DNA of 64,000 nt from Theobroma cacao (Eukaryota > Streptophyta > Magnoliopsida > Malvales > Malvaceae): the NCBI RefSeq assembly GCF_000208745.1, contig NC_030851.1, positions 6,320,000-6,383,999 of the forward strand, written 5' to 3'. The notes below the pieces were generated by a model. The model searched no databases. It was not told where the DNA came from and worked only from the letters and a program-made list of their open reading frames with translations. A program made the position numbers and the translations under genes. Shown here piece by piece: positions 22,725 to 34,799 of this stretch; position 1 is the first letter of the stretch, and each line of letters begins with the position of its first letter.

Positions 22725-23446
22725 GTAATCAACCCTGCATATTACTTTAAAATTGCAGCTTGGTGCCTAAAAACTTGCTTTTGTCATTACTAGTTGGGTG
22801 GTTGGGTTGGGGTTATCAGCACCTTGTTTGATAATTTTTAGCTAAATTAAAAAGAATTTTCTTCAATTTGCAAAGATATAAGCCGTGCAGTTGACACTAG
22901 CGCTTGTGCATATCTTGGCAGATCATGGTTGCGCTGGCCAATTTGATAGAATGGCAAGCAAAGTGACCTGTTGGAAATTACAAAATAAAATTAAATGTTA
23001 GTCCAAGAACAAAAAGTCTTTTAAATTTTAATCAAATTAAAACTTACCTTTCTATTTTCGTTAGATTGCAACCTGAGATTGAAGCTGTGAAAAATGGAAT
23101 AAGAGATAATTGAAACCATCAGCCAAAAAGGTTTCACGCTGCGTTTTATTAGCACAACTTAAGTCCAAGGCCGACATGCATAATGCATTGGCATTTCCCA
23201 CACTTTTCTTTCTTTCTTTTTATCACCCAATAATTAACAATCAGAATGGTTCTCTGCGCCAAGTTTACGGTACTCCAAATTCTTTATTGTCTTTTTATAA
23301 GAAAAAGAAATGATAACCTTATATTATATGGATATATTAGCTTTGCATAATCCCAATATATTTATTCCGTATACACTATTCACATGTTCAATAAATAGAA
23401 TCTTTTTAAGCCTTATCCCATCTCTCAACTACACAAAACCTCCAGC
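22725..23446. other. Spacer between the two OPT first exons
   Basis: The first part resembles intron 1 of the downstream copy (GTTGGGTGGTTGGGTT-like stretches). The last 70 bases hold the promoter-proximal part of the complete gene: CAATAAATAGAATC, then a pyrimidine- and A-rich leader. A comparable CAATAAAAAGCC lies upstream of the orphan exon. No other gene was seen; the 67-codon ORF at 23110-23313 is not convincing. Confidence 0.55.
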
Positions 23447-26400
23447 ATGAGCTCTATGGAAATACAAGCCCCTCATCCCGGCACCAAACCTTCAGACCCT
23501 GAAAAACATGTAGCCAACGGAGAAAACTACGACGACGAGGAGATCTCCCCCATTGAACAAGTCAGGCTAACCGTGGCCAACACCGACGACCCGACCCTGC
23601 CAGTATGGACCTTCAGGATGTGGTTCTTGGGCATTTTATCCTGCGCCCTCCTCTCTTTTCTCAACCAGTTCTTCTCTTACAGAACAGAGCCTCTAATCAT
23701 AACTCAAATCACAGTCCAAGTTGCCACACTTCCCGTAGGCCACTTCATGGCCTCCGCTTTGCCCAAGACCCAGTTTAAAATTCCAGGTTTTGGGTCCAAA
23801 ATGTTTTCTTTGAACCCTGGCTCATTTAACATGAAAGAGCATGTTCTCATTTGTATTTTTGCTAATGCTGGAAGTGCTTTTGGCAATGGTTCTGCTTACG
23901 CAGTTGGCATAGTTAATATTATCAAAGCCTTTTATGGTCGGAGCATATCGTTCTTGGCCAGTTGGCTTCTCATTATCACCACCCAGGTAAGTAGCTAGCT
24001 AGCTTCTTCATTTCTGGAAGATAAAGTTTGATTCTTCTTTTGCAAATGCAAGAAAAGTAATTCAAGTCTCTAGCGGAAAAGTCACTCCACTTTGTAATTA
24101 TTATTAGTTGGTGGTTAGATTGTTGCCATATCGTTGCCTAGCTTGTAAATAATTAAGCTGGATAATCATTGATGACAAGGAAGATGCTTGTATAGCTATA
24201 AGTTTTAAAATGAAATTATTGTTTATGACTACTGCTAGTGCTATTGTTGATCTTTGGGTTGGGGTCATGATGGTGGGGTCGGGATGCAGGTGCTCGGATA
24301 TGGCTGGGCTGGGCTGCTAAGGAAGTATGTTGTGGAGCCGGCTCACATGTGGTGGCCTAACACCTTGGTGCAAGTCTCACTTTTCAGGTACCTTCCTAAA
24401 TTCTACCTTCTCATCCTCTCAGCGGCCGGACTCACCGTGCCACACTTTTCTTTTCACTTTGACGGATCCTGAGTTAGTTTTCACACGAAATCAGTTTCTT
24501 CCCATAATAACGAGTCGAACTCACCAAAGCCTGTAAAACACCAGTCTGACTTTGACACCTCAAGTCATTTACTCCCTATTCCATACTACTTAAAAACTTT
24601 TGGGTCAGTTGTAATTAAACAATTAAAATTTTCCAAATATCATAAATTAATACTAAAAAGCTACTACTAGCATAGTTATTTGTTAGTGTTCGTTTTAACT
24701 TGACAGAGAGAAACTTCAATTAGGGGTTAGAAATAGAACAAGCGAACACCATGTGAACTGTCGGAATCGACAGAGTACAGCGTTCAGAGAACAAGACCAA
24801 GTGGACATCGACGGAATCTCAACTGGATTGGGTCCATCATTCGAGGCATTGTGCAATAGTGTCATCGCTCAGTGTCCACTTGCCAGTCTTTTGTCCTTTA
24901 ATTTAAGTATTGCTTTTTGTTTTCATCTGGTGTGTCATTATTGTAAGAGTCAATGGTTGCACAGTCGAAGATGCTCATGGGTCACATGCATGTCCTTAAA
25001 GATGGGACTCTCTTGCGGCGCCTACTCGTGAGCTGCTCCATGCTTTATCAGCCCATTGCTCAAAACCAAAGCAAAAGGGTTTACTCACAAATCTCGACCA
25101 AGCGTGTTTTTACCCTTTCTTTATTTATATTTTTATCAGCCATGCAATTGTTACAAGTTAAGAGGATGAATTAGGGTGATGACACTTTGCAGACATGGCT
25201 CGCTTTTAGAATATGAACACATGTTTAAGTGAGAGTTTACATGTTCATTAAGAAAAGATGGAGGTGGCGATGGCGATGGCGACCCAAGAAGCATAGTTTT
25301 AGTTTGCATCCAATAATAACACAGTTAGAGAGGCTAGTTGAATCTTTTTCTTGGATTTTCTCTTCTTTTCGGCCCATGTGGTTACTCATATCACATGTGA
25401 ACTCATAAACAAGTGGCAGCTATATAGGTAAGATGGTTGAAATTTTAAAGACGGAAGTCAGCATAGAATTATTAGGTTCAAATCTTACTGTAATACCTTT
25501 TCTCTTTTTGTGTCAAAAAACATACAGACGCCTTCCATGACTTCTGCTGTAAGAATTTACAATTAGGTCAGCAAAAATGGAAAATTAGTAGTGTGTTTTT
25601 TAGAGCTTAATAGCACTTTCAGAGGTTCACTCAATGTTTTGGCCTTTAGGGAACTTAAAACAAATTTATGTGTTGCCTTACCATATGCGTAAAGTAAGAT
25701 GGTGGTTAAACCCAAGCCTTTGGTTGAGGAATAAGAAAAAGAAACACCCAAACAATGGTTGGTAAACGTCTAATTAAGCTCTGTAGGAGAGATTGTGAAA
25801 GAAACTTAAGAACTAAATTAGTGACGGATATTGACTTAATCACTAATCAATGGTCAGTCCTTACTAGTCTAACACGACAATGATGATATTGCCTCGTCAA
25901 GTAGCAAAACTTTAATACTTCTAACCCTCTAGTGGCTGCATCAACTCCAGCAATTAAATATGGAGGATCCATTAAAACATCTGTAATTATATGGCATGCA
26001 GCAGTTTCATACTGTCATGCACTTAATATTTCATGCTGATCATGTCAGGAACCATGTGTGCTAGATCATAGAAATTTAAATATCAATCCATTCCACGATG
26101 ATTCAAACCCAATCATGTTAAAGAGGAAAGCAGAAATACTCATTATTCAGATGTTAAACCTGGACATATACATAAAGTCAAGCAAAATGATAGTATCTTG
26201 AATTGTAAACTCTTTGATCTAAATTTACAGGGCTTTGCATGAGAAAGATGATCGGCGAATGACAAGGGCAAAGTTCTTCCTCATTGTACTAATTTGCAGC
26301 TTCTCATGGTACCTGGTCCCAGGGTACCTCTTCACAACCCTTACCAGCATCTCATGGGTCTGCTGGATTTTCCCCAAGTCAGTTACCGCCCAGCAAATTG

Positions 26401-29321
26401 GTTCAGGTCTGAAGGGACTTGGACTAGGAGCCGTGACGCTTGATTGGTCTGCTGTGGCATCCTTCTTGTTCAGTCCACTCATCAGCCCTTTCTTTGCCAT
26501 TGCCAATGTTTTTGCAGGCTATGTATTGATAATTTACATAGCAATTCCTGTAGCTTATTGGGGTCTAGACTTGTACAATGCTAGCAGATTTCCCATATTC
26601 TCATCTCACTTGTTCACAGCCAAAGGTCAAAAGTACAACATAACAGCAATCGTTAATGACAAGTTTGAAATCGATTTAGCGAAGTATGAAGAGCTGGGAC
26701 GAATTAATCTAAGCATGCTCTTTGCTTTCACTTACGGGTTTGGTTTTGCCACCATTGCATCGACACTGACACATGTGGCCCTCTTCTATGGAAGGTAAAT
26801 TATACTCATCATTTTTAGAAGCTTCTTCATATAGACTTTATTTTTAAATTTATATACTAGAACTTAATGAGGAAGAATCCTGACCACATTTGATAAAATG
26901 GAAACCAAAAATTTTCCAACAAAATAATTTCACTCTCAGCATTCACTCACCTCCTTTACTCCTATGCTACGGACACAGGAGTGAAGGGAGTAAGTTTTGG
27001 GAGTGAAAATTTCATTCACCATTTATAAATCCTTGATAGTCTAATAGTTTTATCGGTCTATTTCATTTCAAAAGGTATTCAATTTTCCTTTTTTGATTAT
27101 ACCAAGAATTGTCCGAGTTATAATAGTAGTTTTATGAGAACATTAACATATGAATGTTATCTCAATTGCTACATGGTCCATTTCCCAGAATACCATATAA
27201 GCATCTAAATAAAATTGAACCAATAATCAAAAATCTTTCCTCCAACTATAATCAATATTAAATGCAAGAACAATGCAGGGAATATAGAAAACTCTGATCT
27301 CAGTACCAGAAGCAAAGATGTTTTTACATGTAAAATCATTCAAAAAGAAAAACGAAAAATAAAATGGTAATTCTTTTTGTGTTCTTAAGTTCTAAAATTT
27401 AAATTTTCAGAAAAGTCACTATTGTCAAACTATTATCAACAGGGAGATATATGACCGGTATCGTGCTTCATACACGGGAAAGGAGGATATTCATACAAGG
27501 TTGATGAAAAATTACAAGGACATACCTTCCTGGTGGTTTTACATATTGCTTACTGCAACATTTGTAGTATCGCTTGTCCTCTGTATCTTCTTGAAAGACC
27601 AGGTTCAGATGCCATGGTGGGGACTCCTCTTTGCTGGTGCCATGGCCTTCGTCTTCACCCTTCCGATTAGCATCATAACTGCCACAACAAACCAGGTAAT
27701 CAATTCATTTAGAACAAAAAAATAAAATAAAATTCCATCCACCCCCCAGAAGATAAAATGTCAAATTTCAGCTAAGAAAAATTAAAATCCTCAAATCTCT
27801 GGTAATATTTTAACTCAACAGTTCCAAGATAACATTCCACACTTTATGATAAATCTGGAACTTAAGCAAACTTTACCTTGTCTTTAACTATGAAGAATCT
27901 GCTATTTTTCTATTAATGCTTTCACTCATCATGTACAGACACCAGGCTTGAACATTATTACAGAGTATGTCATGGGTCTCATATATCCAGGAAGACCTAT
28001 TGCAAATGTATGCTTCAAAACCTATGGTTATATGAGCATGGCTCAAGCAGTCTCCTTCCTTAATGATTTCAAGCTAGGACACTACATGAAGATACCTCCA
28101 AGATCCATGTTCTTGGTACAGGTACGTTTTCTTCTATCTATGAAGAATATCTCGATAAAACAAGAGAACAAGGTCTTAAAAACCACTAAAATGCTCTTGA
28201 TAAACTATTAAGGTATCATTACAAGGTTTAGAAACAAAAACAAAAGCACTGCATAGCTCTATATCAACAAATTCTGATCAAACCAGAAATCAACCTTAAT
28301 CATATCAGACAAAAGCTGGTGATAGTTGTTGTCAAATATTTATATAAAAGAAAGTATCACTAAGGAGTGTTCAAAGATTTTGATGTCTATGCTGTCACAA
28401 ATAAAAAGGTATCTTGTTTCTCTAGAGATGAGCCCTTTGTACAGGTAAATTATGAATATCAATAATAATTATTTAAAAATAAAACAGGTCCAAAGCATGA
28501 AACAAATTATAACAGTATGAAAACTTTTTAACCTAACAGATGATATGGTTTCCATCAAAACTCCGTGCCTTCAGCTCAATAATTAATATAACTTATCTGA
28601 GGATGATCTTGTACACACATTTTTGTTTAGTTTTCCAGTGTTTTCTTTACATGCACAGCAGCTGATACAATTTACATCTCTTGCAATTTCATCTGCTTAT
28701 CTATAGTTCATAGGAACAGTTCTGGCTGGAACTATCAACCTCGCAGTGGCATGGTGGTTGCTGAACTCTATTGAGAACATATGCCACGATGATCTCCTCC
28801 CTGCTGATAGTCCCTGGACATGCCCTGGTGACCGAGTCTTCTTCGATGCATCAGTTATATGGGGTTTGGTGGGACCCAAACGGATCTTTGGATCTCTAGG
28901 AAACTATCGGGCGATGAATTGGTTCTTCGTAGGAGGTGCAGTAGGACCTGTCATTGTTTGGCTCTTGCACAAGACATTTCCCAAGCAATCTTGGATTCCC
29001 CTAATTAACCTTCCAGTCCTTCTAGGAGCAACAGGGATGATGCCACCAGCAACACCATTAAACTACAATGCCTGGATTATAGTTGGAACTATTTTCAACT
29101 TTTTCATCTTCCGTTACCGAAAGCATTGGTGGCAAAGGTACAATTACATTCTTTCAGCAGCTCTAGACGCTGGGGTGGCCTTCATGGCAATACTATTGTA
29201 CTTCTCGGTGGGAATGGAAAATAGAAGTTTGACATGGTGGGGCACAGGTGGTGAACATTGTGAATTAGCAACTTGTCCAACAGCCAAGGGAATAGCAGTT
29301 GAAGGTTGTCCAGTGAACTAA
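23447..29321 (+). CDS. Oligopeptide transporter, OPT family (OPT4-like)
   Basis: Six exons (23447-23986, 24290-24387, 26231-26794, 27443-27695, 27939-28121, 28707-29321) join in phase to 750 codons plus stop, close to the family length of about 730-760. The product is a plasma-membrane-type, proton-coupled transporter of small peptides or metal-ligand complexes, with many hydrophobic segments throughout. Visible landmarks are NPG at 123-125, [39 protein letters not shown] and the OPT signature KIPPR at 536-540. The C-terminus has the family-typical [19 protein letters not shown]. By recall it is nearest Arabidopsis OPT4 among its paralogues. Exon 1 has NPGSF where relatives have NPGPF, Cys136 for Ser, and Asn147 for Ser. 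Intron 2 is 1.8 kb. The next gene is convergent, 470 bases away. Confidence 0.94.
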
Positions 29322-29791
29322 TGAATGCACTCCCCTGTTAAATCTTTCAACAGTTTCACACCATAGAATTAGAAGGACCCAAAAGGTATAGTTAAAAAAA
29401 TTAAGGCATCACCAGAATTTTATGTGTTATATGTAACATATTGTTCAAGAAAAAATTTCCTTAACATTCAGGTGCATTCTTTTGGATTTATTCCTTAGCA
29501 AAAGAGCAAGTTTATGTCCAAAGAAAATCAACATCAGCACCAGAAGTGTCAATTTCGGAATACTTTATGAAATACAAAGGAAAGTTTGCTGTTCTCTTTG
29601 TGATTAAGCAAAAATATTTGAAACTTCCAATGGAATTTTCTAATGTCAGCTAGCCAAAATCAAAAAAGGAAAATGCATGTTCAGACAAACAAATATATTT
29701 AGGAGATGAGATCATCTACCCATTTAATTTTATTTGATTACATAATTATCAAGTAAGTGCCTCAAGGACATATTTTATACCTTGATAATCA
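29322..29791. other. Convergent 3' spacer
   Basis: 470 bases between the stops of the OPT gene (plus) and the DHH-like gene (minus), presumably shared by both 3' untranslated regions. Nothing else recognised. Confidence 0.7.
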
Positions 29792-32030
29792 TCACATGTT
29801 TACAGACCGCCACTGATTATACTCATCCATTCTTATTATAAAGGAGCTGGAACTTGGGCAGCCACCTCCGCCATATGCCTTCAAGTTTACAGAGGGTAAG
29901 AAAATCACAAAATAGTCATATACAATAAAGATGAACTTATAATTGCATTACTTATGATGCCCACCTTTGCAACTTCAGATGTATCAGTTGCAGAATCAGT
30001 GCTTCTTAGGCACATCTTAAGATTATTCCGTTGCATGTATATAACAGCTCCTATGGGCCTGACATCATCAATGCATATACCTAAAGACTATGATCAATCT
30101 AGCTTGATTAGAAAAGAGCTAATGATACCACATGGAGAATTTTGTTTGTTCAGAAGGGAGTCTTCATCCTTAAAGATCTTATCTAAGATAAATTACCTTA
30201 GTCCAGCTGTGGCACTTTTTAGACTTAGTTGCTTGCCAATTTCATCACTTAAATCAGAGTTGCCATCTGCTCTAACTCCCTAAAACCAGAGTAAAAGGCA
30301 AAATTAACTCAGAGAATATTACAGAAAAGAACAGAGAAAAGGGACAACGGAGAAGGGAGAAGGGTATGACCAAGGGAGATTTGGCGAAGAGACACAAGCT
30401 ACTCATGTAATGTAACACCATATAAGTCAAACAAATAAAACAAACTCCTTAGATTTCATTGATCAGATCTGTAACTCAGAAAATGATAACTGGGATCCTA
30501 AATCTCAAAAGTAAACCACTTTTGACAGAAAAAGAATATGTATTTCAGGGATGACTATCTGAAACGCTTTGATATGTCATTACCAGGCACTCTCCATAGA
30601 ATCCTCTGCCCAAGCGAACTTTAAACGACTTATCCAGCAACTTGTTTGCAGCAATCTGGCGAGAGGAAATATACAGATTTCCCTTGGCAACCACATCAGC
30701 AGAACTGATCTCCAGTAACTGCAATAGAGACAAAAGACATCAGAATTAAAATAAAAACTGAAGATTACACAAAATGTTGATGAGGGAAGAGAAGAAAGAA
30801 GGGAGGAGCATCGGAGGAGTTCAACAATAATCATCCATAAACCTTTCAAATGCCAATTATGCAAGTTAAACATGCTAAGTGTTAGCAACTGAGAAGCTAA
30901 GAGCTGCGGGGTAAACAATTGTGGAAATTTTGAAAATTTTAACACCATTTCTTCATCTAAAAAACATAATAAGACAAGTGATCAAGGTTTGTCTGCAACC
31001 AATGCAACATAGTCCAACCAGTAATAAAAGAAAAGGATCAATTTCCGAGCACCGAACCTGTTTATACATGTATGGATTAGTGATGCAATTCAACTTGGAA
31101 CGCCATTCACCAAGTCCAATTCTAAAAGCTTTAATTTCCGTTATGCTCCATCTGTGAAGATCTGCGTCTTCGATATACTTTAGAACTGTTTCCACACGAT
31201 CTCGATCTTCTGAGTTCAACAAATTGGTAGCCTTCACCTTATTGGAATTAAGCAAAATTAAAAACAAACGCCAAATCTTTAGGTCTTGTATATACATACA
31301 CAAATCGCTCTAGTAAAGCACAGCAAAGATATACAATAATCACATTCATACTTACATCAAAAGACATCATATTTGCAAGCTTATTAGAAAAATACTCATA
31401 TGCAGCAATGGAGCTACTCTTCTCAAGATTGACATTAAACGTGACTCTCAGATCTTCGGAACAGTTAATTTGAGGAAGTGCCGATTTTCGATGATCAAAT
31501 GCTATTACTCTACGATTTTAAATAATTACAGTGTCAATCTAGTTTGTAAAATGAAATGATTATTGATAATTAATAAGGAAAATTTGAATTCAACTTACTC
31601 ACACATTGATTGTTGTGAAAGCTTTGAGGCAAACCCTTTCAGACCGACAAAGTCGAGAAGATAACACTTGTCTAGTCCTTCAACATAAAAATCTTCGACC
31701 CTGTAAAAATCAATAAGTAAATGAATATTTAGATAATTTTGAGTCTTTAGATTTTAAACGTCGGATTTAGAACCTGAGGGGTTCAACGGAGGAGAAAGGC
31801 AAGATGAGGCAAGGGAGACTAAGACGGGAGTGGAAGAGGTGAGCGAAGAGAGCGGAGAATGCGCCAGAAAATGAAGGGTAGTTATATAGCACCACATTTG
31901 GGACTTTCTCTTCAGCTGCTCTCGTTATTGCTTCTAGCGCCGCGTCTGATCGAAAGCTTCGACGCCGTGAACTTGGAGCATGCAATGAAAGTGCAGTTGC
32001 CCTCCATTTTCCACCGAGCCAGAGAGCCAT
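29792..32030 (-). CDS. DHH/DHHA1-type phosphoesterase-like plant protein
   Basis: Eight exons on the minus strand (32030-31774, 31700-31599, 31509-31356, 31237-31058, 30718-30584, 30279-30197, 30058-29965, 29878-29792) join in phase to 363 codons plus stop. The start of exon 4 could also be 31231. The fold suggested is that of the NrnB-like DHH family, which cleaves short nucleotides. An N-terminal block (NVVLYNYPSFSGAFSALFAH) sits where the first metal-binding Asp motif would be. VIAFDHRKS (about 121-129) is at the DHH position, and YIEDADLHRW follows at about 190. A DHHA1-like end has GVRADGNSDLSDEIGKQL and AYGGGGCPSSSSF (336-348). Several metal ligands of active DHH enzymes look replaced, so activity is doubtful. 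The Arg- and Ser-rich first 30 residues might target an organelle. Family assignment is from recall of uncharacterised plant DHHA1-annotated proteins. Confidence 0.8.
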
Positions 32031-33332
32031 GTCAAGGGCGATGTCCGGTGAACTGTCAACTCCACTGACTTGGGTCTTTGTTTAATGGCTGTTAGGGCTC
32101 AGTATTTGTGCCGATCAAACGTCGGGTCACTCATCCGTGGAACCCAATTCTTCTGGGCTCCAACGTGGTCATTATGTTGTCAACAAGAGTTTCCCTTCTC
32201 CATTAACGTTTTTGGACTGAAAAGTTTAGCCCGAATTTAAAGGATAAATAAAATTCAAATCAAACTTGAAAATTATGTAAATAAACAATTTATTTTTTTG
32301 ACTGAGTAATTAAATAATGTATTTAGATTTATATATCATATTAAATAATATTAAAAATTAAAAATTTGATTAAACTTGCAAATCATTATAATTTGAGTTT
32401 TATAAAATTCGATCTTTGCTCGACTCAACTTGAATAATTTAAGTTTTTTTTTTAATATAATTGGGGGAGGGGGATTCGAATCTTACTATAATGCACTAAC
32501 TAATGAGCGAAATGCTCGGATGTTTGAATAATTTAAGTTTAGCTTAATATTGAATAAATTAAATTCTAGTACTTATCGAGTAAAATTCAAATAATTCATA
32601 AATAATTAAATTTATTTATATTCATAGATAAACCAATATAAAGATGCATCTAATCTATATTTTGATAAGTAATAGGTTACAAATTTTTGAATTCTTTGTT
32701 AGGAAAGATTGTTGAATATTTAAAACACTTTAGGATGAAGACAATTTAAATTTCATATAGGAATAGGGCAGTAAAATGTTTATTAAATATAGATTAAAAA
32801 TGTTTACACTCTCTCTTGGGTTATAGCACCGGCTCTAAGTTTCTAGAGCCATTTGCATTGGCTTGCTAATTATAATTATAATTATAATACCATTGAATTC
32901 ATTGAATATCAAACGCTGGTTTTTCAGCAGCGTTTGTCGACAGAAATAGAGTGAAAAAAGGACGATACTGGATGATCATTTTATTAAAGGGTCTTTAAGC
33001 AAATATTGAGTAAAAGAATAATACTAGTGAAACTTCAAACTAAATGGTTTTAAACGTCTTTTGCTCCCTTTCATGTATATATATAAGGTTTTTAATTTAA
33101 ACTATTTAATTTTTTTATAATGTATTTAAAATATTAATAAATTTCAATTAAAACTTCAACATGATTATTTTTTTTTCTCTGTTTTCATTTTTTAAACCAT
33201 TAAAATATTAAAATTTTATAATTAAAACTTTAATATGATTATTTATTTTTAATTTAATTAACTTTTTATTTTAAATATTTAAATGTTATTTTTTATTTAA
33301 AATATTAATAATTCATAACTAAACTTTAACAG
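32031..33332. other. Spacer upstream of the DHH-like gene
   Basis: The first 150 bases presumably include the leader and promoter of the DHH-like gene. Beyond that the DNA is AT-rich and non-coding apart from the SINE described separately. Confidence 0.6.
32447..32523 (-). mobile_element. SINE, tRNA-like, copy B
   Basis: On the minus strand it reads ACATCCGAGCATTTCGCTCA, then TTAGTTAGTGCATTATAG, the box-B-like GATTCGAATCC, a C-rich stretch and an oligo-A tail. It is flanked by a perfect 17-base direct repeat, TTGAATAATTTAAGTTT (32430-32446 and 32524-32540), the mark of L1-type retroposition. Compared with copy A it lacks about 12 bases before box B. Confidence 0.85.
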
Positions 33333-34799
33333 CATATTTGGTTCACTAGAAGGAATAAAATGAGAATAAAATAATCATTCCAAGATAATAGAATAGGAGA
33401 ATAATAACTATTATGTAGATTTGTTCATAAAATGGAATAGGATAGAAATTACTATTATTACTTATTTCATTATTTGGTTGGTATGAATAATTTTAAGAAT
33501 AGTTAAAAATAATGAGTAAATGATAAAAATATCTTTTATTAAAATTTAAAAATTTTTAATTAAAAAACAAAAATACTATAATGAGAAGAAAATACTCTTT
33601 ATTAAAATTAAATAATTTATTTTATTAAAAGATAAAAATATTTTAAGTAATAAAATCAAAATAACTTTTACTATAATTAAATAATATATTCACCAAAATA
33701 TAAACATATTTTTATTATAATTTAATAATATTTTTGCATTAAAAGATAATTAAATCTTTTATTATAATTAAATAATATTTAATATTAAAAGATAAAATAT
33801 TCTTCATTAAATTTAAATAATACTAAATAACATTCTTTAATACATTTAACATATTCAAAAAATAATATTAAATAATATTTTTATAATATTTATTATAGTT
33901 AAATAACATTAATATATTAAATAATATTTAAATATTTTCATTTCTTTTTTTTTGAAAATGAAGTAAAAATTTTTGTATCTTCTGCACTTTAGAGACATAA
34001 AAAATGAGGAAGAGAGAAAAAAAACAAGTTTAGTATTTTTTATAAGGTAATTTTTTAAATTGTAAAATATTATATTTGTCTAATAAATTTCTTTTTTTAT
34101 TCTTAATAATTTGGAATATCTATTCTTAAGGGAGGTCTTAGTAATGGTTATTTAAGTTTCTCTTAAAATGACTATTCTTCGAAATAGCCATTCAATTAAA
34201 CTAAATGTAGTTTTATCTCATAAATGAAAATAAGAGAAAAATGATTATTCTATTCCTCTCAATCAAACATGTCTCGATATAGTTTTTTATTTTAATTACA
34301 TTTTATCTTTTTTTTTTCTCTTTCTTTTTTTCTTTCCTCTCCATCAACCAATCATCAAAAATATGACCAGCACAATAGAGTGTTGGTCGAGCACTTTTTG
34401 TGACCAAATCTAACTATTAGAACACCAATCGATGTTTCTTATGACCAAATCTAACTATTGAAGTGTTGGTGGATTACAACTACTGAAAGATCCATCGAAA
34501 GGGGATATAATTTAGAGAGAAAAAAGACAGGCAGATAAGAAAGGAAAAGACAGAGTAAAATGAAAGTTTTTATATACTAGAATTAAGTTTTGCTATATAC
34601 AAAATAGTAAGTTCATAAAATAATTAAAGAAATTTTTATTTAAAATTTTTGTAATTCATTCTGTGAGGTATAGAATAATTATTATCAAGAAAAAGTGATA
34701 ATAATTATTTTGATTTTTTTAATGATTATGTTTTAAAATAATTATTTTGTAAATCAAGCGTACTAGGAAATGGAATAACGGTTCCCCGAACCAAACATG
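33333..34799. mobile_element. hAT-like MITE ends, possibly nested
   Basis: The left end CATATTTGGTTCACTAGAAG faces two inverted right-end candidates. One ends at 34271 (reverse complement CATGTTTGATTGAGAGGAAT), whose inner part AGAATAATCATT matches the left end. The other ends at 34799 (reverse complement CATGTTTGGTTCGGGGAACC). The interior is very AT-rich and non-coding. This may be one element inside another or two adjacent related ones. No target duplication was recognised. Confidence 0.4.

Noticed and set aside
24254..25174. Several ORFs in OPT intron 2
   Set aside because: Apart from the true exon 24290-24387 they have no family resemblance and do not fit splice sites.
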